A DNA stretch of 64,000 nt from Rhexocercosporidium sp. MPI-PUGE-AT-0058 (GCA_020746875.1 JAGTJL010000001.1:2604001-2668000), one strand, 5' to 3'; counted from the first letter of the stretch, positions 1-11,857 are shown. The notes: generated by a model not told the origin, from the letters alone. Numbers and translations: made by a program.

Positions 1-1014
1 GATAAACTATAAAGAGCTACTACCCGATAATAGCTAGGCTAAGATATACTCAATTGAATAGGGGAGTTTTAAAGAATAGCAATAATTGGCCAATAGTAGA
101 AATAATAATGCCGATTGCAGCGATAAGGAGAGACTAAAAATAGGCTCCACGATATCTCTTGAAGGTAAAAAATATGATAAAAATAACTTCTAGTGAGTTC
201 CATAAAGAAATGGTCACTAAAGCATTAAAGGCTAGAATGGTAGTATTGGTGGCGTTCTTGAAAAACTGATCAGATTCGGACCATATGATAGCTAAAAGGT
301 TGCTTAAGACTAATATAAGATCAGATGATAGTTTGGGAAAAAGCAAGTAATCCTTCGTGCTCACCGAGGAAACAGAGACTGGAGATGGCCGCAGAGGAAA
401 GTAAATATAAAAAGTTAGTTATCGTGGTCCCTTAGTTAAAATAAGGGGCCAAGTTTTAAAGGGCGATACTTAAACAAGCGAGCTCTTCTAAAAATGCAAT
501 TAGCTAAAGGCAACTACTAATTCAAAATTGTTATATTATTCTATCTTAAGATACGGGGGTTTAGTACTAATCTTATTAGTTGATTATATTATACACGGAA
601 TTATATCGTCCGATGAAATGCTTGTGGCTTGACCCCAGCCGCCCTCGCAAACTATATAACAAGGAACCTTGTCCCTTCGGAGTAAACCTAGCTGCATATT
701 AGTCACTAGCTCTTGAGCTTGAAGCTCTTCTCCGACTTAATCAGCTAGACGCTAATGAGTGAGATTGAACTTTATGAACGTTATAAGGCAGGACAAGTGT
801 CTTGCATATGCTTTTGCGGAATTCCACTAGAGGTGTAATGCCAGGAAAGAGCGCCACAACTTTTGATATTAAATCCTAAGACCTGAATAGAAGTTATTTA
901 TAATAAGATTAAGATCCTTTTCCTCTCCCCCCTCTCCTTAATTAAATCAGATTCTTTGACAGCGGGATTACCTTATTTTATTAGTAAAGATATAATTTCA
1001 GATATTAAGTCACA
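1..1014. other. AT-rich decayed region, no gene recognised
   Basis: The stretch is AT-rich and stop-dense in all frames. The longest reading frame (about 76 codons, minus strand, 134-364) is hydrophobic but shows no motif I recognise. The texture matches the RIP-decayed repeats elsewhere in the window, so I read it as degenerate repeat DNA. Confidence 0.5.
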
Positions 1015-1138
1015 CAAAAAACAACTATATTGATGTTAGCCTTTGTTCAAGATGATAGGGGCAGGCGGAAGCTATAAAAAAAACAATTATGCTAATGTTA
1101 GCCTTTGTTTAAGATGATAAGGGCAGGCGGAAGCCATA
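1015..1138. repeat. Tandem duplication of a ~61-bp unit
   Basis: Two adjacent copies of a ~61-bp unit lie head to tail. Each begins with an A-run followed by ACAA and ends GGGGCAGGCGGAAGC or GGGCAGGCGGAAGCC. The copies differ by a few transitions. They directly abut the LINE fragment that follows, so the duplication may be part of its 3' junction. Confidence 0.75.
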
Positions 1139-1432
1139 CTAAGAACAACTTTCGGCTCCCCGGATATCCTGGAGGTCTGGTTCTGCTGGTGTCGGGAAGA
1201 AGGTTGCCTGAGAAGTCGTGCCTTGTCTTGTGGCTCCACGTACTCGGTGTTTGTTGCAGCGTCTTTCAATATCGGGGTCGTTGTCAGTGCCACTTCCCCT
1301 CGGTTTTTTGCCCACATTGCCAGCTTCCACATACTCTCTGGGCTCTTCATAGCGCTTTCGATCTGGTTTCGGTGACCTTGAAGCTTTGCGGATCACTCTT
1401 CCTTTCTGGTTTCGAGCTACACGCATAGATAC
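1139..1432 (-). mobile_element. Tad/I-type LINE fragment (endonuclease-RT linker)
   Basis: On the minus strand this encodes the segment that lies between the endonuclease and reverse transcriptase domains of Tad-like LINEs, with blocks such as 'KSPESMWKLAMWAKNRGE' and 'DKARLLRQ'. The same DNA, strongly transition-mutated, lies at about 48,390-48,660 inside the long LINE of this window. This copy keeps far more C and G, so it is less RIP-affected. No flanking LINE domains remain here, so it is an isolated fragment. Confidence 0.7.
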
Positions 1433-1731
1433 AATGAAACTGATACAAAAGAGATTTATTAAAATAAAAGTGATCTGTAGAGCTACGCCTGCTCGGCTCC
1501 ATGGCCCGAAGAATCGATGTCGGCGAAGGAGGTATAGATACGTGAAATGCTTTGAGACGAGGACCGACAAGTACCCCACGAATCGAACAACGTACGAGTG
1601 AAGTCGACTGAGAAGCAAGAGAGAGACGATGCCGCCTCAGTGGTTGCGCATGCTGGAATGATATCCATGATAGGGGCAGAAGACGGCAAGATATGAATCA
1701 ATTTGCTGATTAGGAGTAGAGGTGGAGATGT

Positions 1732-1811
1732 AGGGAGAGAGGGAGAGGAAGGAGAGGAAGTGAGAGGGGAGAGGAGGAAGAGGGAAGAGAGAGAGGGAAG
1801 AGGGAGGAGGG
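1732..1811. repeat. Homopurine (GGAGA)-rich low-complexity tract
   Basis: About 80 nt are purine on the plus strand with a single T, built from GGGAGA, GGAAG and GAGG motifs. Apparent reading frames across it are compositional artefacts. The surrounding 1433-2260 holds no gene I can support. Confidence 0.8.
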
Positions 1812-2267
1812 CAAAACAATAGCAGAATCATGACTTACAATCGTGCCCTTAAATACGACTAAAGATTATGTTGGAGATTGTGATTTTCAGTGGGTATGCC
1901 TGAGACCCTGTAAAGTGGCCATGAATGTAGCATATGTCAAAATAAGCATAAATGAAGCGACAAACTAGGGGTAGATTTTGAGTTTTCCGAATGGCTTGCT
2001 AAAGTGGAGTAATACACTGTAAACAAAGTCGGACAAAAAAAATTCGACTGAAGCTCAGATAAGATCTTTCAAGGGGTGTAAGGGATAATAAGAGATCGCC
2101 AATATAGCTGTGGCAGAGGACTCGTACAAAAGCCTAAATAGAGGCTTCTCATAAACCAGGCGAAAGGGCGACGATGCGAATACAAAATTTTCTTCGGAAG
2201 TGGTTAAATTACTAATAAATAGGTGTATAATGCTACTGATCTTTTATTTTTATAGACTCATAAGCTG

Positions 2268-2639
2268 GTGTGGAGTTTGGGATGCTTAAAGTTAAAGTAC
2301 CTGTGGCTTTTCTCGGCACGCAGGGTTTCTCGGCACGCAGGGACGGACGTTAGCTTATTGGCATACTTGGACGATATGATCGATCTGATCTTCGGATGGT
2401 CGGGAGATATTTCAAGAGCAGACGTGTCGTCCAATGAGACTACACACAGTCAGTCTTGGTCACCAGTGACATTTAGCAACCCGAGAAAAATTACTTATTG
2501 CCTGTCATCCCAAAGCACTGCGAGCGCCTTGGGTGGAACTCATGGGTTGTGGTTTGAGACGATGGGAGCCGATTTAGATTTTCCAAACACTCTTTGGGAG
2601 ATGCTGAGTCAGCGGAAGCAGTTCCGAAACACCCTCTGA
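2268..2639 (+). CDS. Uncharacterised open frame upstream of the DUF7587-like gene
   Basis: An open frame of about 120 codons with balanced base composition sits 260 bp upstream of the next gene on the same strand. It has no ATG at its 5' end and follows TTTTTATAG, a plausible 3' splice site, so it could be an internal exon. It contains a short direct duplication of CTCGGCACGCAGGG near 2314-2343. A second readable Ser/Pro-rich frame continues to about 2776 in another phase. I recognise no family. It could be a decayed 5' part of the downstream gene or an unrelated remnant. Confidence 0.2.
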   Translation: MWSLGCLKLKYLWLFSARRVSRHAGTDVSLLAYLDDMIDLIFGWSGDISRADVSSNETTHSQSWSPVTFSNPRKITYCLSSQSTASALGGTHGLWFETMGADLDFPNTLWEMLSQRKQFRNTL

Positions 2640-2898
2640 CCTCTCCACACCTAGCGCTCCGGTCACGCTAACGCCAGTGGCCACAGCTGTCGCTGACGTA
2701 TTTCATGCTCTGTCTGAACCTCGAGTGATAGCACAGTACGAACCAGAATCGGAGATGGGTCAGAACACCCTCTGAACACCCCCTTGTGAAGACTCGGATT
2801 TCTGCCACGAGCGAGCAGCTGTGCAAACATCTACGTGACCAGCATTGGCACAATCTCGCTTCTTGCGATTCCAGGTGGTGGTACATAGGAGACACATC

Positions 2899-3999
2899 AT
2901 GCCTTCGAATACTGAAGGGGTTAGACGGCTCGAAGCTGAGTTCGCAGAAGAGTCGTATCTGAACGATATCCTCGTACTATGCTTAGACTCTGCGACCACA
3001 AAGCTCACCCACGAGCGCATACTGCGAGCTGTGCGAATGAAAACAGCCTGGGGGCTTGTTTTCCGTATCCCGCCACAAGACCAAGAGCTACTCGACTTCA
3101 AGCTTCGCATGGACGTGCTGAAGGCTAAGAACAAGCGCTTAGCAGACATAACCACTCGACTTGTTGAGTTGATACTCAGCAGTCTCGAGCCTAAGCTTGA
3201 AGAAATGATGTCTTCTCTCAACATAACCTCTCTCGATACAATCAGTACCGAGGTCGCCTATCGGTGGAACAATCCCAGTGGAGGTACAGGGTACCACCCT
3301 TCTATTGGATTCTGGTGCGGCGAATGGAATTCCGAGCATGGTTTCGAACCAGAACCTCGCAGTTTTGATGATGTTGAATCATTGAAGACACATTTGCGAG
3401 GTACAAAAACAGCTTCCCCATGGGTATCCATGACCCACATTCCGGGACAGATGCTCGAAATTCTGAAACAAACTTGGGGCGATGACGCCTTGGATCAAAA
3501 ACGCCAGGTCTATATAGTTGACTTCCGGAAGCTTAAGTTGTTTAATCCACCTGCTACAACCCGAGAACTTGCTACCGGAATTCCGGGCACAGAATATTAC
3601 AACTACCGAAACAATCGAGAAGGCCTCAAAGGGATTTCGAACCATCACTGGCTTGTCCAACAATGGATTCCAGCGTGTTGCATATTAGGCTCAGTGACTG
3701 TTGAAGTTTTTCGGGGGGTTCTTTCCGATCATGGTATCAAATACAGTGAGTCTAGCAACCTTGACGAGGTATTCAAGTGCTGATGTGTTTATAGTACCTT
3801 CGCATGACCGTAAACTCGGGCAGGACTGGGTGAACACTAAAACGCTTACCGTGAACATATGGGAGATACATTTTGCAAAATTTCAGGCAACAAGATCTGG
3901 CACGCAATCTTTGACAGCATAGTACTAGTTCATGATTCTGAAAGCGTTCATTCTCCTGTCAGTGTGAGGAGAAATGCTGGCGCAGCATTCTTGACTTAG
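2899..3999 (+). CDS. Hypothetical protein with DUF7587-like (ART-fold-like) domain
   Basis: I start at the ATG at 2899, the first in-frame ATG. The frame is open to 3783, but a GTGAGT at 3746 and a TTTCAG ending at 3886 define a likely 141-nt intron; removing it gives 320 codons (319 aa) ending at TAG 3997-3999. The N-terminal half is charged and possibly helical. The C-terminal half has 'SPWVSMT', then a strand-rich 'VYIVDF' block, then 'ISNHHWLVQQWIP'. That order (S/T-PW-I/V-S, hydrophobic I/VD, E/H-x2-LV...W/hIP) resembles fungal DUF7587 proteins, which adopt an ADP-ribosyltransferase-like fold; I call this from memory. No catalytic claim is made. Without the intron the protein would end 12 codons after the splice site. 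Confidence 0.5.
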
Positions 4000-4212
4000 G
4001 ACACAGGTAGATAGATAAATGGAAAATTGTCCAAAGGGGGAATCTAGCAGTTGCTCTTGCTCCCTTCATCTGTGACATTCAATCTGATTATGGCGACACC
4101 ATAGTCGACCAATGTCAGTAGGAGCTTCTAGACACGTACCATTACCAGAAGCAAGTTTTTAGAAGTATATCATGTCTGGAAGGAGAAGGCTTCTAGAAGC
4201 GAAATTCAAAAA
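4000..4212. other. Short spacer, nothing recognised
   Basis: About 210 bp separate the DUF7587-like gene from the duplicated methyltransferase fragment. There is a small repeat of CTTCTAGA/TTAGAAG-type palindromes at 4127-4200 and no coding signal. Confidence 0.4.
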
Positions 4213-4837
4213 GGTGATCGGCATAGACATCTCCCCCACTCAGCCCACTTTCGTCCCTCCGAATCTCAAGTTTGAGCTCGACGATGCTCAGCTCGAGTGG
4301 ACTTACTAACTAAACAGTTTCGAGTACATCTATGTGCGCTGCCTACTTGGCGCAATCCAAGACTGGGCACACCTCTACCGTGAGATTTACAAGTAAGTTT
4401 GCCCTTATAAGACTTAAACACGCCTATGCTCAAAGAAAGTGTTTAGATGCACTAAGCCCGAGGGATATATTGAATATCTCGAAATTTCAATTATATTTAA
4501 ATCCGAAGACGGCTCTGTGACAGAAGACTACTTTATGGCGCAATGGTCTAAGACGCTCCTTGACGCTGCCGAGCGGCTCGGCAAAACCTTCGCTATCTAC
4601 GACTTCAATCGCGAGATGATTACTAATATAGGCTTCGTTGATGTTGTGGAGAAGAAGTTTAAGGTTTTGGTTGGCAGATGGCCGAGTGATCCGAAGATAA
4701 AAGAGTTGGGACAGTGGAATATGTTGTTTTGCCTTAAGGGGTTGGAGAGCTGGAGTTTGTATTTGCTGAGTATAGTTTTGAAGGTATATGGTGTTCGAAA
4801 TTCGGAGGGAAGATGTTATAACGGGACGGTGTATTAA
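4213..4837 (+). pseudogene. 5'-truncated LaeA/TAM-like SAM methyltransferase (copy 1)
   Basis: Reading starts inside the methyltransferase at the motif II region ('[19 protein letters not shown]' in frame). It continues 'FELDDAQLEWTY', a stop, then '[16 protein letters not shown]'. An intron-like GTAAGT near 4393 leads to 'RCTKPEGYIEYLEISI' and on to 'AERLGKTFAIYDF' and 'GRWPSDPKIKELGQW'. These are hallmarks of fungal LaeA-like class I methyltransferases. The SAM-binding GxGxG motif is absent because the 5' third is missing. Compared with the copy at 43.8-45.2 kb, this one keeps the original reading frame around 4240 and fewer RIP changes. Confidence 0.75.
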
Positions 4838-5222
4838 CGCGAAGCAGTGGTTGTACGAGGAAATCTAGGCGTATATTATAACGATGCGTAAGTAGATTTT
4901 AAACCGGAAGAATTACGCTTATTATGATATGTACGTCCTGCCCTTTTAGCTTCTTCTTTACGTTGAGGACTTATTGACGCGGAGTAGTAATGTTGTCTAT
5001 GGACGGAAACTAGGGGAACTTTTAATATAATTGCTTGACGACTGAAGACGAGTTGTTACTTTATGATATTTGTTATTTGGAGAATTATAAGTAAGGACTG
5101 TTGTGTTAGAGCCTTGGCGTGTAGAGCGCGTTATTAGACATTCGATATCACTTGTTTATTTGTGTTTACTTTCCCTTTTTGTAGGTTTTAGGGCACTAGC
5201 GTGCGTAATGCGCGTTATTAGT

Positions 5223-5252
5223 GTTTATTTATTTATTTATTTATTTATTTAT
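5223..5252. repeat. (TTTA)n microsatellite
   Basis: Roughly seven TTTA units; the equivalent tract lies at about 45,551-45,588 in the other copy of the duplication. It sits downstream of the LINE ORF2 (which reads on the minus strand), where LINE 3' tails often carry short tandem repeats. Confidence 0.85.
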
Positions 5253-5259
5253 ACTCGGT

Positions 5260-6683
5260 TTTAGCTGTCTACCGTAGGACTGCTATGCCGGCATGGTCTA
5301 GCTTCGGCGTTAGTTGCCGAAGTGCGCGTTACCGCATTCGGTAATTCGCACTTTACTTTATTACTTTGTAGTGACTAGCAACCTCTTTTACTGGACGGTC
5401 TGGCTCTTATTTACGACTATTTATATAGGCGTTAAGTAGGAGTGCTTTGCTTTATTTTTTAATAGTGTATTAGGCTCTTTGGCTGCCGCTTCTGCTAGCT
5501 ATTTTGTGTCCTTATACTTTTAGTCTCTTCCTAGCGCTTTACTTTGTCTTTTTGCTTTATAGCGCAACTCCGAAACTGCTTAAGGAGGTACGTTTGTTTT
5601 ATAAATTTGATTGCCTTTGTGACTAGTTTTGGCTCGTTTAAGATTGCTTTTAGGTTTATTCGTCCTCCCCTCTTAAATACCTTTCGCCGTACGTCGTTAT
5701 ATATCCGATACCTTAGTAAGATGTAGTCCATAGTTTGCCGTCTTTCGCCGCAATAGCATTTGGAGCCGTTGACTTCCGGTACTTTTCTCTTTTATAAGAA
5801 GTCTTTTAGCTTAATTTTCTTTATACGTATTTAGATGAGTAAAACACTTTGCTACTTCTTTAGTCTATAGTGTAGTCGTAGGATCTTATGTAATGGCTAT
5901 AAGGTATGTTTAAATGTGGTTCTTCTTTTCGTTTTCACTTTTTAACCGTTTGTTTATTCGGCTTTTGTCTACTTCTTGGCCTAGGTCTTTAAGGTTGCTT
6001 GTAAATGATATGTCTTTGTTTATATGGCGTTCTCGTTTCCTTGGCTAGCTCTTGCATTTTGTTTGGCTGCTCTCTTGGCCGCTCTGTCTACGGCTTCGTT
6101 TCCTAAGATGCCCGTGTGGGCTGGCACTTATTTTAACTCGACTCGCGGCCTACGATTTCCTTGGAGTTTGTTTATGAGTTGTATTGCGTTAGCTGTGATG
6201 TACGCACCTAATTTGCCTATAAGGTTTTGAAATATCTGGATAGCTGCCTGGTTGTCTATGAAGATAATTAGTCTGTCTCTTTTGTTTCTTCTTTATGCGT
6301 CTTCGTCTGCAATCTGAAGGCTAACCTGATGCCTTGTAGTTCTGCGGCATATACTATTGAGCTTCCACTATCTCCCATATGTGCTAGCTTTATGCATCTG
6401 GTTATAGGTGACACTGCTGCGGCTCCCACGCGATTATTAATTCCGCTATCGTTAGTATAGACGAAGAGGCTATTCGAGGGGTGTTTAAGGAACTCCTCGT
6501 GTTGAGTTCTGGCCATTTCCGAGCATGATGCAATCCTTATATGCGGCCCTTGCCACCATGGTAGTATAAGGTAGGGTGGGATAACTTTTTGCTCCTTGAT
6601 CGTCGCTCCTCGACGCTGAGGAAGTCGCTTATATATGCGTTTAAGAGGACTTAGGTAGGGATTTTGTCTCCTTTACTTCTAGC
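5260..6683 (-). mobile_element. 5'-truncated Tad/I-type LINE (RNase H and C-terminal zinc region)
   Basis: On the minus strand, 6268-6516 encodes an RNase H start ('NSLFVYTNDSGINNRVG', then 'AAELQGIRLAF'). The consensus would be TDGSG, so the catalytic Asp region is mutated here. At 5531-5731 follows the basic C-terminal tail of ORF2, after a Cys-rich region equivalent to that seen at 46,030-46,118. Reverse transcriptase and endonuclease are missing. Frames are broken by stops. It is the partial copy of the LINE at 45.2-51.5 kb. Confidence 0.8.
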
Positions 6684-6785
6684 CGCCCTACTATTTTGTT
6701 CTATGCCTTTGCTCTTAAAAAAAGAAAAGGTGGGGAAGAGGTTGAGTAAAAAGATGGTTATAAGAGAGTGCTATAGATAATGCTC

Positions 6786-7050
6786 TAACAGTTTTACTAC
6801 CGCCTCGTGCCCGTACTCCGCGGCCCATGACAGCGGCGTTCGTTTATTATCGTCATCCAGGTCCACGTCGGCGCCCTTCTCTAGCAGCTGCTTTACTACG
6901 GTCTCATGCCCCATCCTTGCGGCCTATAACAGCGGCGTTCGAGCATGGATGTTCTTTGGGTTAGCGTCGGCCTTTTTCTCATATAGCAGCCATATCACAT
7001 CCTTATGCCCACGAGATGCCGATTTAAGAAGGATTTCGTTCAGGTTTAAG
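6786..7050 (-). pseudogene. Ankyrin-repeat remnant (three repeats)
   Basis: The minus strand reads three consecutive ankyrin units: 'LNEILLKSASRGHKDVIWLL' with 'KKADANPKN', then '[18 protein letters not shown]' with '[12 protein letters not shown]', then '[19 protein letters not shown]'. The TPL, GH and GADV/GADP positions are all canonical. One stop interrupts the second unit (CTGTTATAGGCC). No start and no other domain is left. Such repeats are usually the C-terminal tails of fungal NLR or HET-associated proteins, which is inference here. Confidence 0.75.
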
Positions 7051-10000
7051 CACTAAGCGTTTAGTTTCTTCAGCTGGCGAAGTAAAACTATTTATGTATT
7101 ACGTCGCGCCAAGATAGGCAGTATATTAATATTTACAGCTACTTCTGTAAGGAATATATTCTAACGTTTTATAAAAAAGGTAAATTAGCTGCGAATAAAC
7201 CAGGCATCATCGTGCTATCAACGATATAAGAGATTTACTCACTACAGACAAGTAGCCAGCTATTTAGGTCCTTGCGTAGGATATCCTTAACTGGCCAGGA
7301 CGAGAGCAACTTAAGGCTTAGGATATGTAATATATATTATTAGGGAGGCTTGCTAGCGCCATGATAGTATTATCCTAGTGAGTCGAATCTGCGCTGTTCT
7401 TGGGTGATAGGTCCTTTATATCTTAGAGATTGGACTTTGCGAAAAGGAAATGAGGTGTTAATTACCTCTTGCTGTTATTTATAATGCCGTCTAATTTAAT
7501 CATGATAGGTGTTGAATAAAATAAAAAGGGGAACGCGTGTTAAAGGGGGATTTGTTGAAATACGGCGTACTGTTTTGACCTCCTTGGCACTCCCTTAGTG
7601 TGAGCACGAGACTGTGTCATATGATGATTGATATATTTGTCTCCTTTGTTGTCTATGGCTGCTTACTGCTGTTTATTGCTGCTTATTACTTATAGATATA
7701 TATAAGCGTCTAGAACTACAGTCTAAGAACAGTAACTCTTCTGCTATTAATTTATTAAAATGATTAGTGATTTGACCCGTGACCTACTCTACTAACAGGA
7801 TTAGAGGCCTGAAGGCTAGTACGAATGTATAAAATAAGTCATATAAGTTATGAGTTTATGCGCAACTTGCACTTGACTTAAAAGAATAGATATTATCGTA
7901 GTATTAATATAGATCTGTCTATAGTCACAGCTTCATTAAGCACGCTGACCTAGATGCTAATAATAAAGGCGCGCAACGTCGCGAACGTTGTTGACGTCCC
8001 TACTTCCCTATTAACCTAAACACTGTCGTCGACTAAGTTACCTTACGAGCAGCGATATCGACACGCATTTCGTAGATCTATACAGCGCCTATCGGCGGGC
8101 ATGGTTTTGAGACTGCCCAAATGTCAGAAGCAATTAGCTTTACGAGTCTAATTCCTGCCTGCATCTCCTCGAGACGGCGGTGCATACATATATAAACAGA
8201 ACGTCACGATTTGGCGTGAGTAGAGAACGGAACAAGTAGGAAGATAAAGAATCGAACCTGTAGAGTCTAAGTCCAGAACAGAATAGTATTACGAACCTGA
8301 AATTAGTAGTCTGTGCGCTATAGGGCATTATTAGCGCCTTACTAAACGGTGTAAGAAGCGAAACCGACGAGTATTATTTCTAAAGTTTAAAGCAATTAAA
8401 ACACCTATTCTTACTATAACTTTATATAACGCGATAAGTTAATCGTAGATGAGCTTCGGTCAAATAAAATTATTACTTTTATAATAATAATAATTTTGGT
8501 CGACGAAGTAAGTGCAAATGCCTTGTAGCGTATAGATTACTGATTTCAGGTTCGTTACGGTAGGAACAAGGAAGCTTTGGGGGCGTGAATTATCTAGACG
8601 AGATATGTTATTTGAGTTCCTCGTTCGCAATATTATTATATTAGGTGATACGGTAATGTCGGGGTATGGTGGTTTATTTGGGCATATGTTCAGTTTTACG
8701 CAGGTGCAGGCCCAAAGTTTTGTCTCACCGCTTTCATTCTGCCCAGTTATTTTAGAATGGCAGAACCAGGCGGTGAGACAAAACTTTGGGCCTGCACCTG
8801 CGTAAGTGATTGCTTGTCCTCTGAATTGATTTCGTAGGCCAGTAGTCCCAGAGATGTATATAAGGCGTCTGTTTATTTTAAGTATATCTTAAAGCGGTGT
8901 TCATTGGCCATTAGGACTCGCCAGGATGCGGACCCGCGATCCGCTTCTACTAGACCCTAACAGCCAGTGAGGCGCTGCGCGTCTTCTCCGCGGGGTGCTT
9001 TCCGTATAAAAGGGGCAGTCTGTGGGTGTTATTCTTTTGGAGGCGGTCTCCATAGAGTATTAAATCATCTCTGTTTTGATCGAGATTATACTAAACGTAT
9101 TTCTTTTCTGACCGACCAAGTCATTCTCGGAGCTCTCTTCCCCTTCTATTGCAGTTCTCTTCGCACGGGGGAACACCATCGTTTTCGAATCTCAAAAACC
9201 GATCTAAACAAGAGTAAGTACGATCACTGGATTGTCCTGTTTTAATATAACCCTTCCGCATATGCCTTAAGACTTATATATTCTAACGAGTGTATTAATA
9301 TTAGCGATTAGCTTGCTACTATAATTTATATGTCCTTAGATAGCACTTTGCCTCCTGAAACGCGGGACTCACTACTACAACTGTCAAGTCCCTCACCTCC
9401 TTGCTACCCAGTACTTACTGATTATTTATGAAAAGGCATTTAACCCCGATAGCCTTCGACGCCTAAATCTTATACTTCTATCCAACCGAAAGACCTTTCA
9501 GGCCTCCCAAAAATTACAGCTAGACCTTAAGAAACCATGCAGTTGCTACAGATTAACTGCACGGCTTACCCTTAAAATGCCCCCCGCCTTAGAAACCACT
9601 TAAGACATAGGATTATATTAGCATTACGGATATTACGAAGATTATGCTAGAGTATCTAAAGGAAGAGCAGGTGGATATTACGGATATAGAATTAAGTGCG
9701 TGTGAAAGGGTTGAGATAAAGAAGCAGTTCTAGGCATTGACTGCTTTAAGGGGCTTAATAGGAAGGTAGCGACGTCGCCTTGTTTAAGGGATGAGCAAAA
9801 GAGTCTATTATACGAGTAAATTTCGTAATTTAAAGAGTAAGCTTTAAAGAGGAAACTTACTTATTGTCAAATAGAGCTATCTCATTTTATTATTAGCTGG
9901 CGTAAATGAGAAAGGTATTTGTAGATCTTCAACGCCTTGTCTACCGGCGAAAGAGTCTGGGAAATTCTATAACTCAAGAATGATGTTGATTTTACCTGAC

Positions 10001-11237
10001 ATTAGAGACATTCGGCCACGGGAAGTGCCCAAAACTTTATCTTAGTCGTGATCTTAATCCGACGGCTAAAGACCGATTCCATAGATGTTCATCCCTTGCG
10101 ATTCGTTATATCCCTATATATTAAGTATAAGCTTGTACTTGACTGGGGGCTTCGTAAACTCTAAAAACTAGGTGAACTTTAATTTTGGGTCGCACGACAG
10201 ATAACGGCATGTTATTGTGGGTTTTAAAAACAGCTATTTAATAAGCTGACTGTTTACTCCTCCAGAACTGCGAGTTAAGATCTCGAGTCATGAAAATGGC
10301 ATCTGATCACTTTAATATTTAAGGATAAACGGCTGGGGTTAAACCAAAACTGTTTATTACGCCGCATTTCCTTTTTGTGTTATTCTCTAGTCTATATTGC
10401 GTTACGGATATTGCCTCGGGCATTATTGGTCGGCCCTGCCAGAAACCTATATTAATTTCTCAGTCCGATTTACTACGGAATAACTTAAATCCTATAAGCC
10501 TGGCTTAGGTTATACTAATACTATGACTATCGATTTTAAGAGTAATAACAGCGAGGTGAGATACGGCAATATTAGCAACTGGAACTGGTGGCCGAGAATC
10601 GTAGCAATTGGTGAGATATGGCTGATTGCGCCGCGGAGATGCACTAAACTCCTTTAGCCTTGCTTGATTATACAAGAGGAGCAGTCTGTGAGCCTTGGTC
10701 TTTTTGGAGGCTATCTGCATACCGCTTCCGTGTCCACTTTAATATTCCATTGGTTCGAGACGGACTTGGCTGCATTATCCTTGTTATCTTTTAGTCACTA
10801 TTACCAGTGGTTTTGCTGTCGCCTTTTCTGTTCCTAAATTAAAGGTGAGGTTAGTCTTCCACGGCATTAAAGTCATAACGGCGGCCAGGGTCAATTTCGA
10901 CCCTAGTATAGTACAGTAAGTACTAGTTTTCGCGAATCCCAGTTCTCGTGACCATCGAAGACTCCCCAGGCGAAGAACTCCTGTCTTGAGCTTATAATAA
11001 GCAGTTCCGTTACGTCTTGCTTCGCCTAATTAGCTAAATATGCCAAATATATCAAGAAAATTTTAGGGGCTAAGCAGACTTAATCGCGTATAGGATTTAA
11101 GGTCAATCTTTAGAGGAGAATTTTAATATTGCAATCGCTTATATAACGCTATAAAAGGATCCCCTTTACGTGCATATACATGTGATGGACCTCGGATTCG
11201 GACAGTGAATACTCATGTAAAGCCATGAGATATTAGG
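7051..11237. other. 4.2-kb gene desert of decayed AT-rich repeat DNA
   Basis: No supported gene. Frames are short and interrupted. Transition-rich, AT-biased texture suggests several old transposons below recognition. Around 7552-7745 an LTR-like stretch starts TGTTGAAATACG and contains TATATATAAGC, but I could not find a second LTR or a target duplication. The hairpin element at 8697-8804 is the one clear structure. Confidence 0.5.
8697..8804. mobile_element. Perfect-hairpin MITE-like element with TA target duplication
   Basis: The arms 8696-8731 and 8770-8805 are perfect 36-bp inverted repeats (outer sequence CGCAGGTGCAGGCCCAAAG) around a 38-bp loop. The arms are bordered by TA on both sides (8697-8698 and 8803-8804), the target duplication of Tc1/mariner-type elements, giving a 104-bp element between the TAs. 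The arms show no transitions relative to each other although the surrounding DNA is heavily decayed, so the insertion is younger than its host sequence or kept identical by gene conversion. Confidence 0.7.
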
Positions 11238-11241
11238 GTGT

Positions 11242-11300
11242 TATCAAGGCAAAATACTTGGGGTGGGCGAGACCCACTTATAACCCCCTTCCGTACAACG
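11242..11300. repeat. Fragment related to the 16.7-kb MITE
   Basis: The sequence CGAGACCCACTTATAACCCCC followed by TTCCGTAC, and the adjacent CAAAATACTTGGGGTG, match the end and sub-terminal region of the element at 16,667-16,831 with a few transitions. Only one arm is recognisable. Confidence 0.5.
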
Positions 11301-11857
11301 CTTCCCCGATGGCTTTCCCCGCGAATTGCTTTTGAGTCGAACCACTTGAACTACTTGGTAGTATGGGTAAATAATGTATATTCGATATCTGTGCACTTTG
11401 CCACGGCCTTACTTATTTAGGAAGCAAAATACCTCTTGAGCTTCAGGATATGGTCTTCAAGCTGGTAAATACCGTTAGATTATTCTCTTTCACTTCTCGG
11501 TTAGCATAACACAGAGCAGAAGGCCAGATTCGGAACGTGAGTACAAATCAGATGCTGTCGACGAAGAGGTGGACCGATGTGGGTAAGGAAGTCGATAGAG
11601 CTGAGAATAGTGATTTGTTTGGACTAGTGAGTTGAGGCAGCTGCGGAGTGGATCGACATGGAGAGGAGGTTGATGCAGCTAAAGAGGTTGTATTTCTTTC
11701 CCTCGGTGAGCTAATGTTCCTTGAGTAGCTGCTTCTGTAGGATTTCCACTTCTTCCTTATCGATTAAAGCATGCCGGAAAAGCTATTTGCTCAAGATGAA
11801 AGGGTTCCATGACCCAGTCTGAAGTATCTTGCCACCATCTCACATTTGCGACGAGCC
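11301..11857. other. Intergenic, nothing recognised
   Basis: Balanced-composition DNA upstream of the FunK1 remnant without a supported frame. It may hold the missing 5' part of that gene in unrecognisable form. Confidence 0.4.

Larger units (their letters stand above)
4213..6683. repeat. Duplicated segment A (copy 1): methyltransferase fragment + LINE 3' half
   Basis: This 2.47-kb block aligns colinearly with 44,540-47,025. Both start at GGTGATCGGCAYAGACATCTCC, run through a methyltransferase 3' part, pass a TTTA microsatellite and continue into the same LINE 3' half. Nearly all differences I read are C/T or G/A transitions, and the 44.5-47 kb copy carries most of the T and A. The homology stops near CTTCTAGCCG at the right edge. 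This is a segmental duplication or a retrotransposed LINE with co-mobilised flank, later hit by RIP. Confidence 0.85.

Noticed and set aside
5223..5252. TTTA repeats as telomere-like or CRISPR-like array
   Set aside because: Simple microsatellite in a LINE 3' context; no spacers. No CRISPR array is expected or seen in this eukaryotic DNA.
7552..7790. LTR-like stretch starting TGTTGAAATACG with a TATA motif
   Set aside because: No clear CA end, no target duplication and no second copy in the window.
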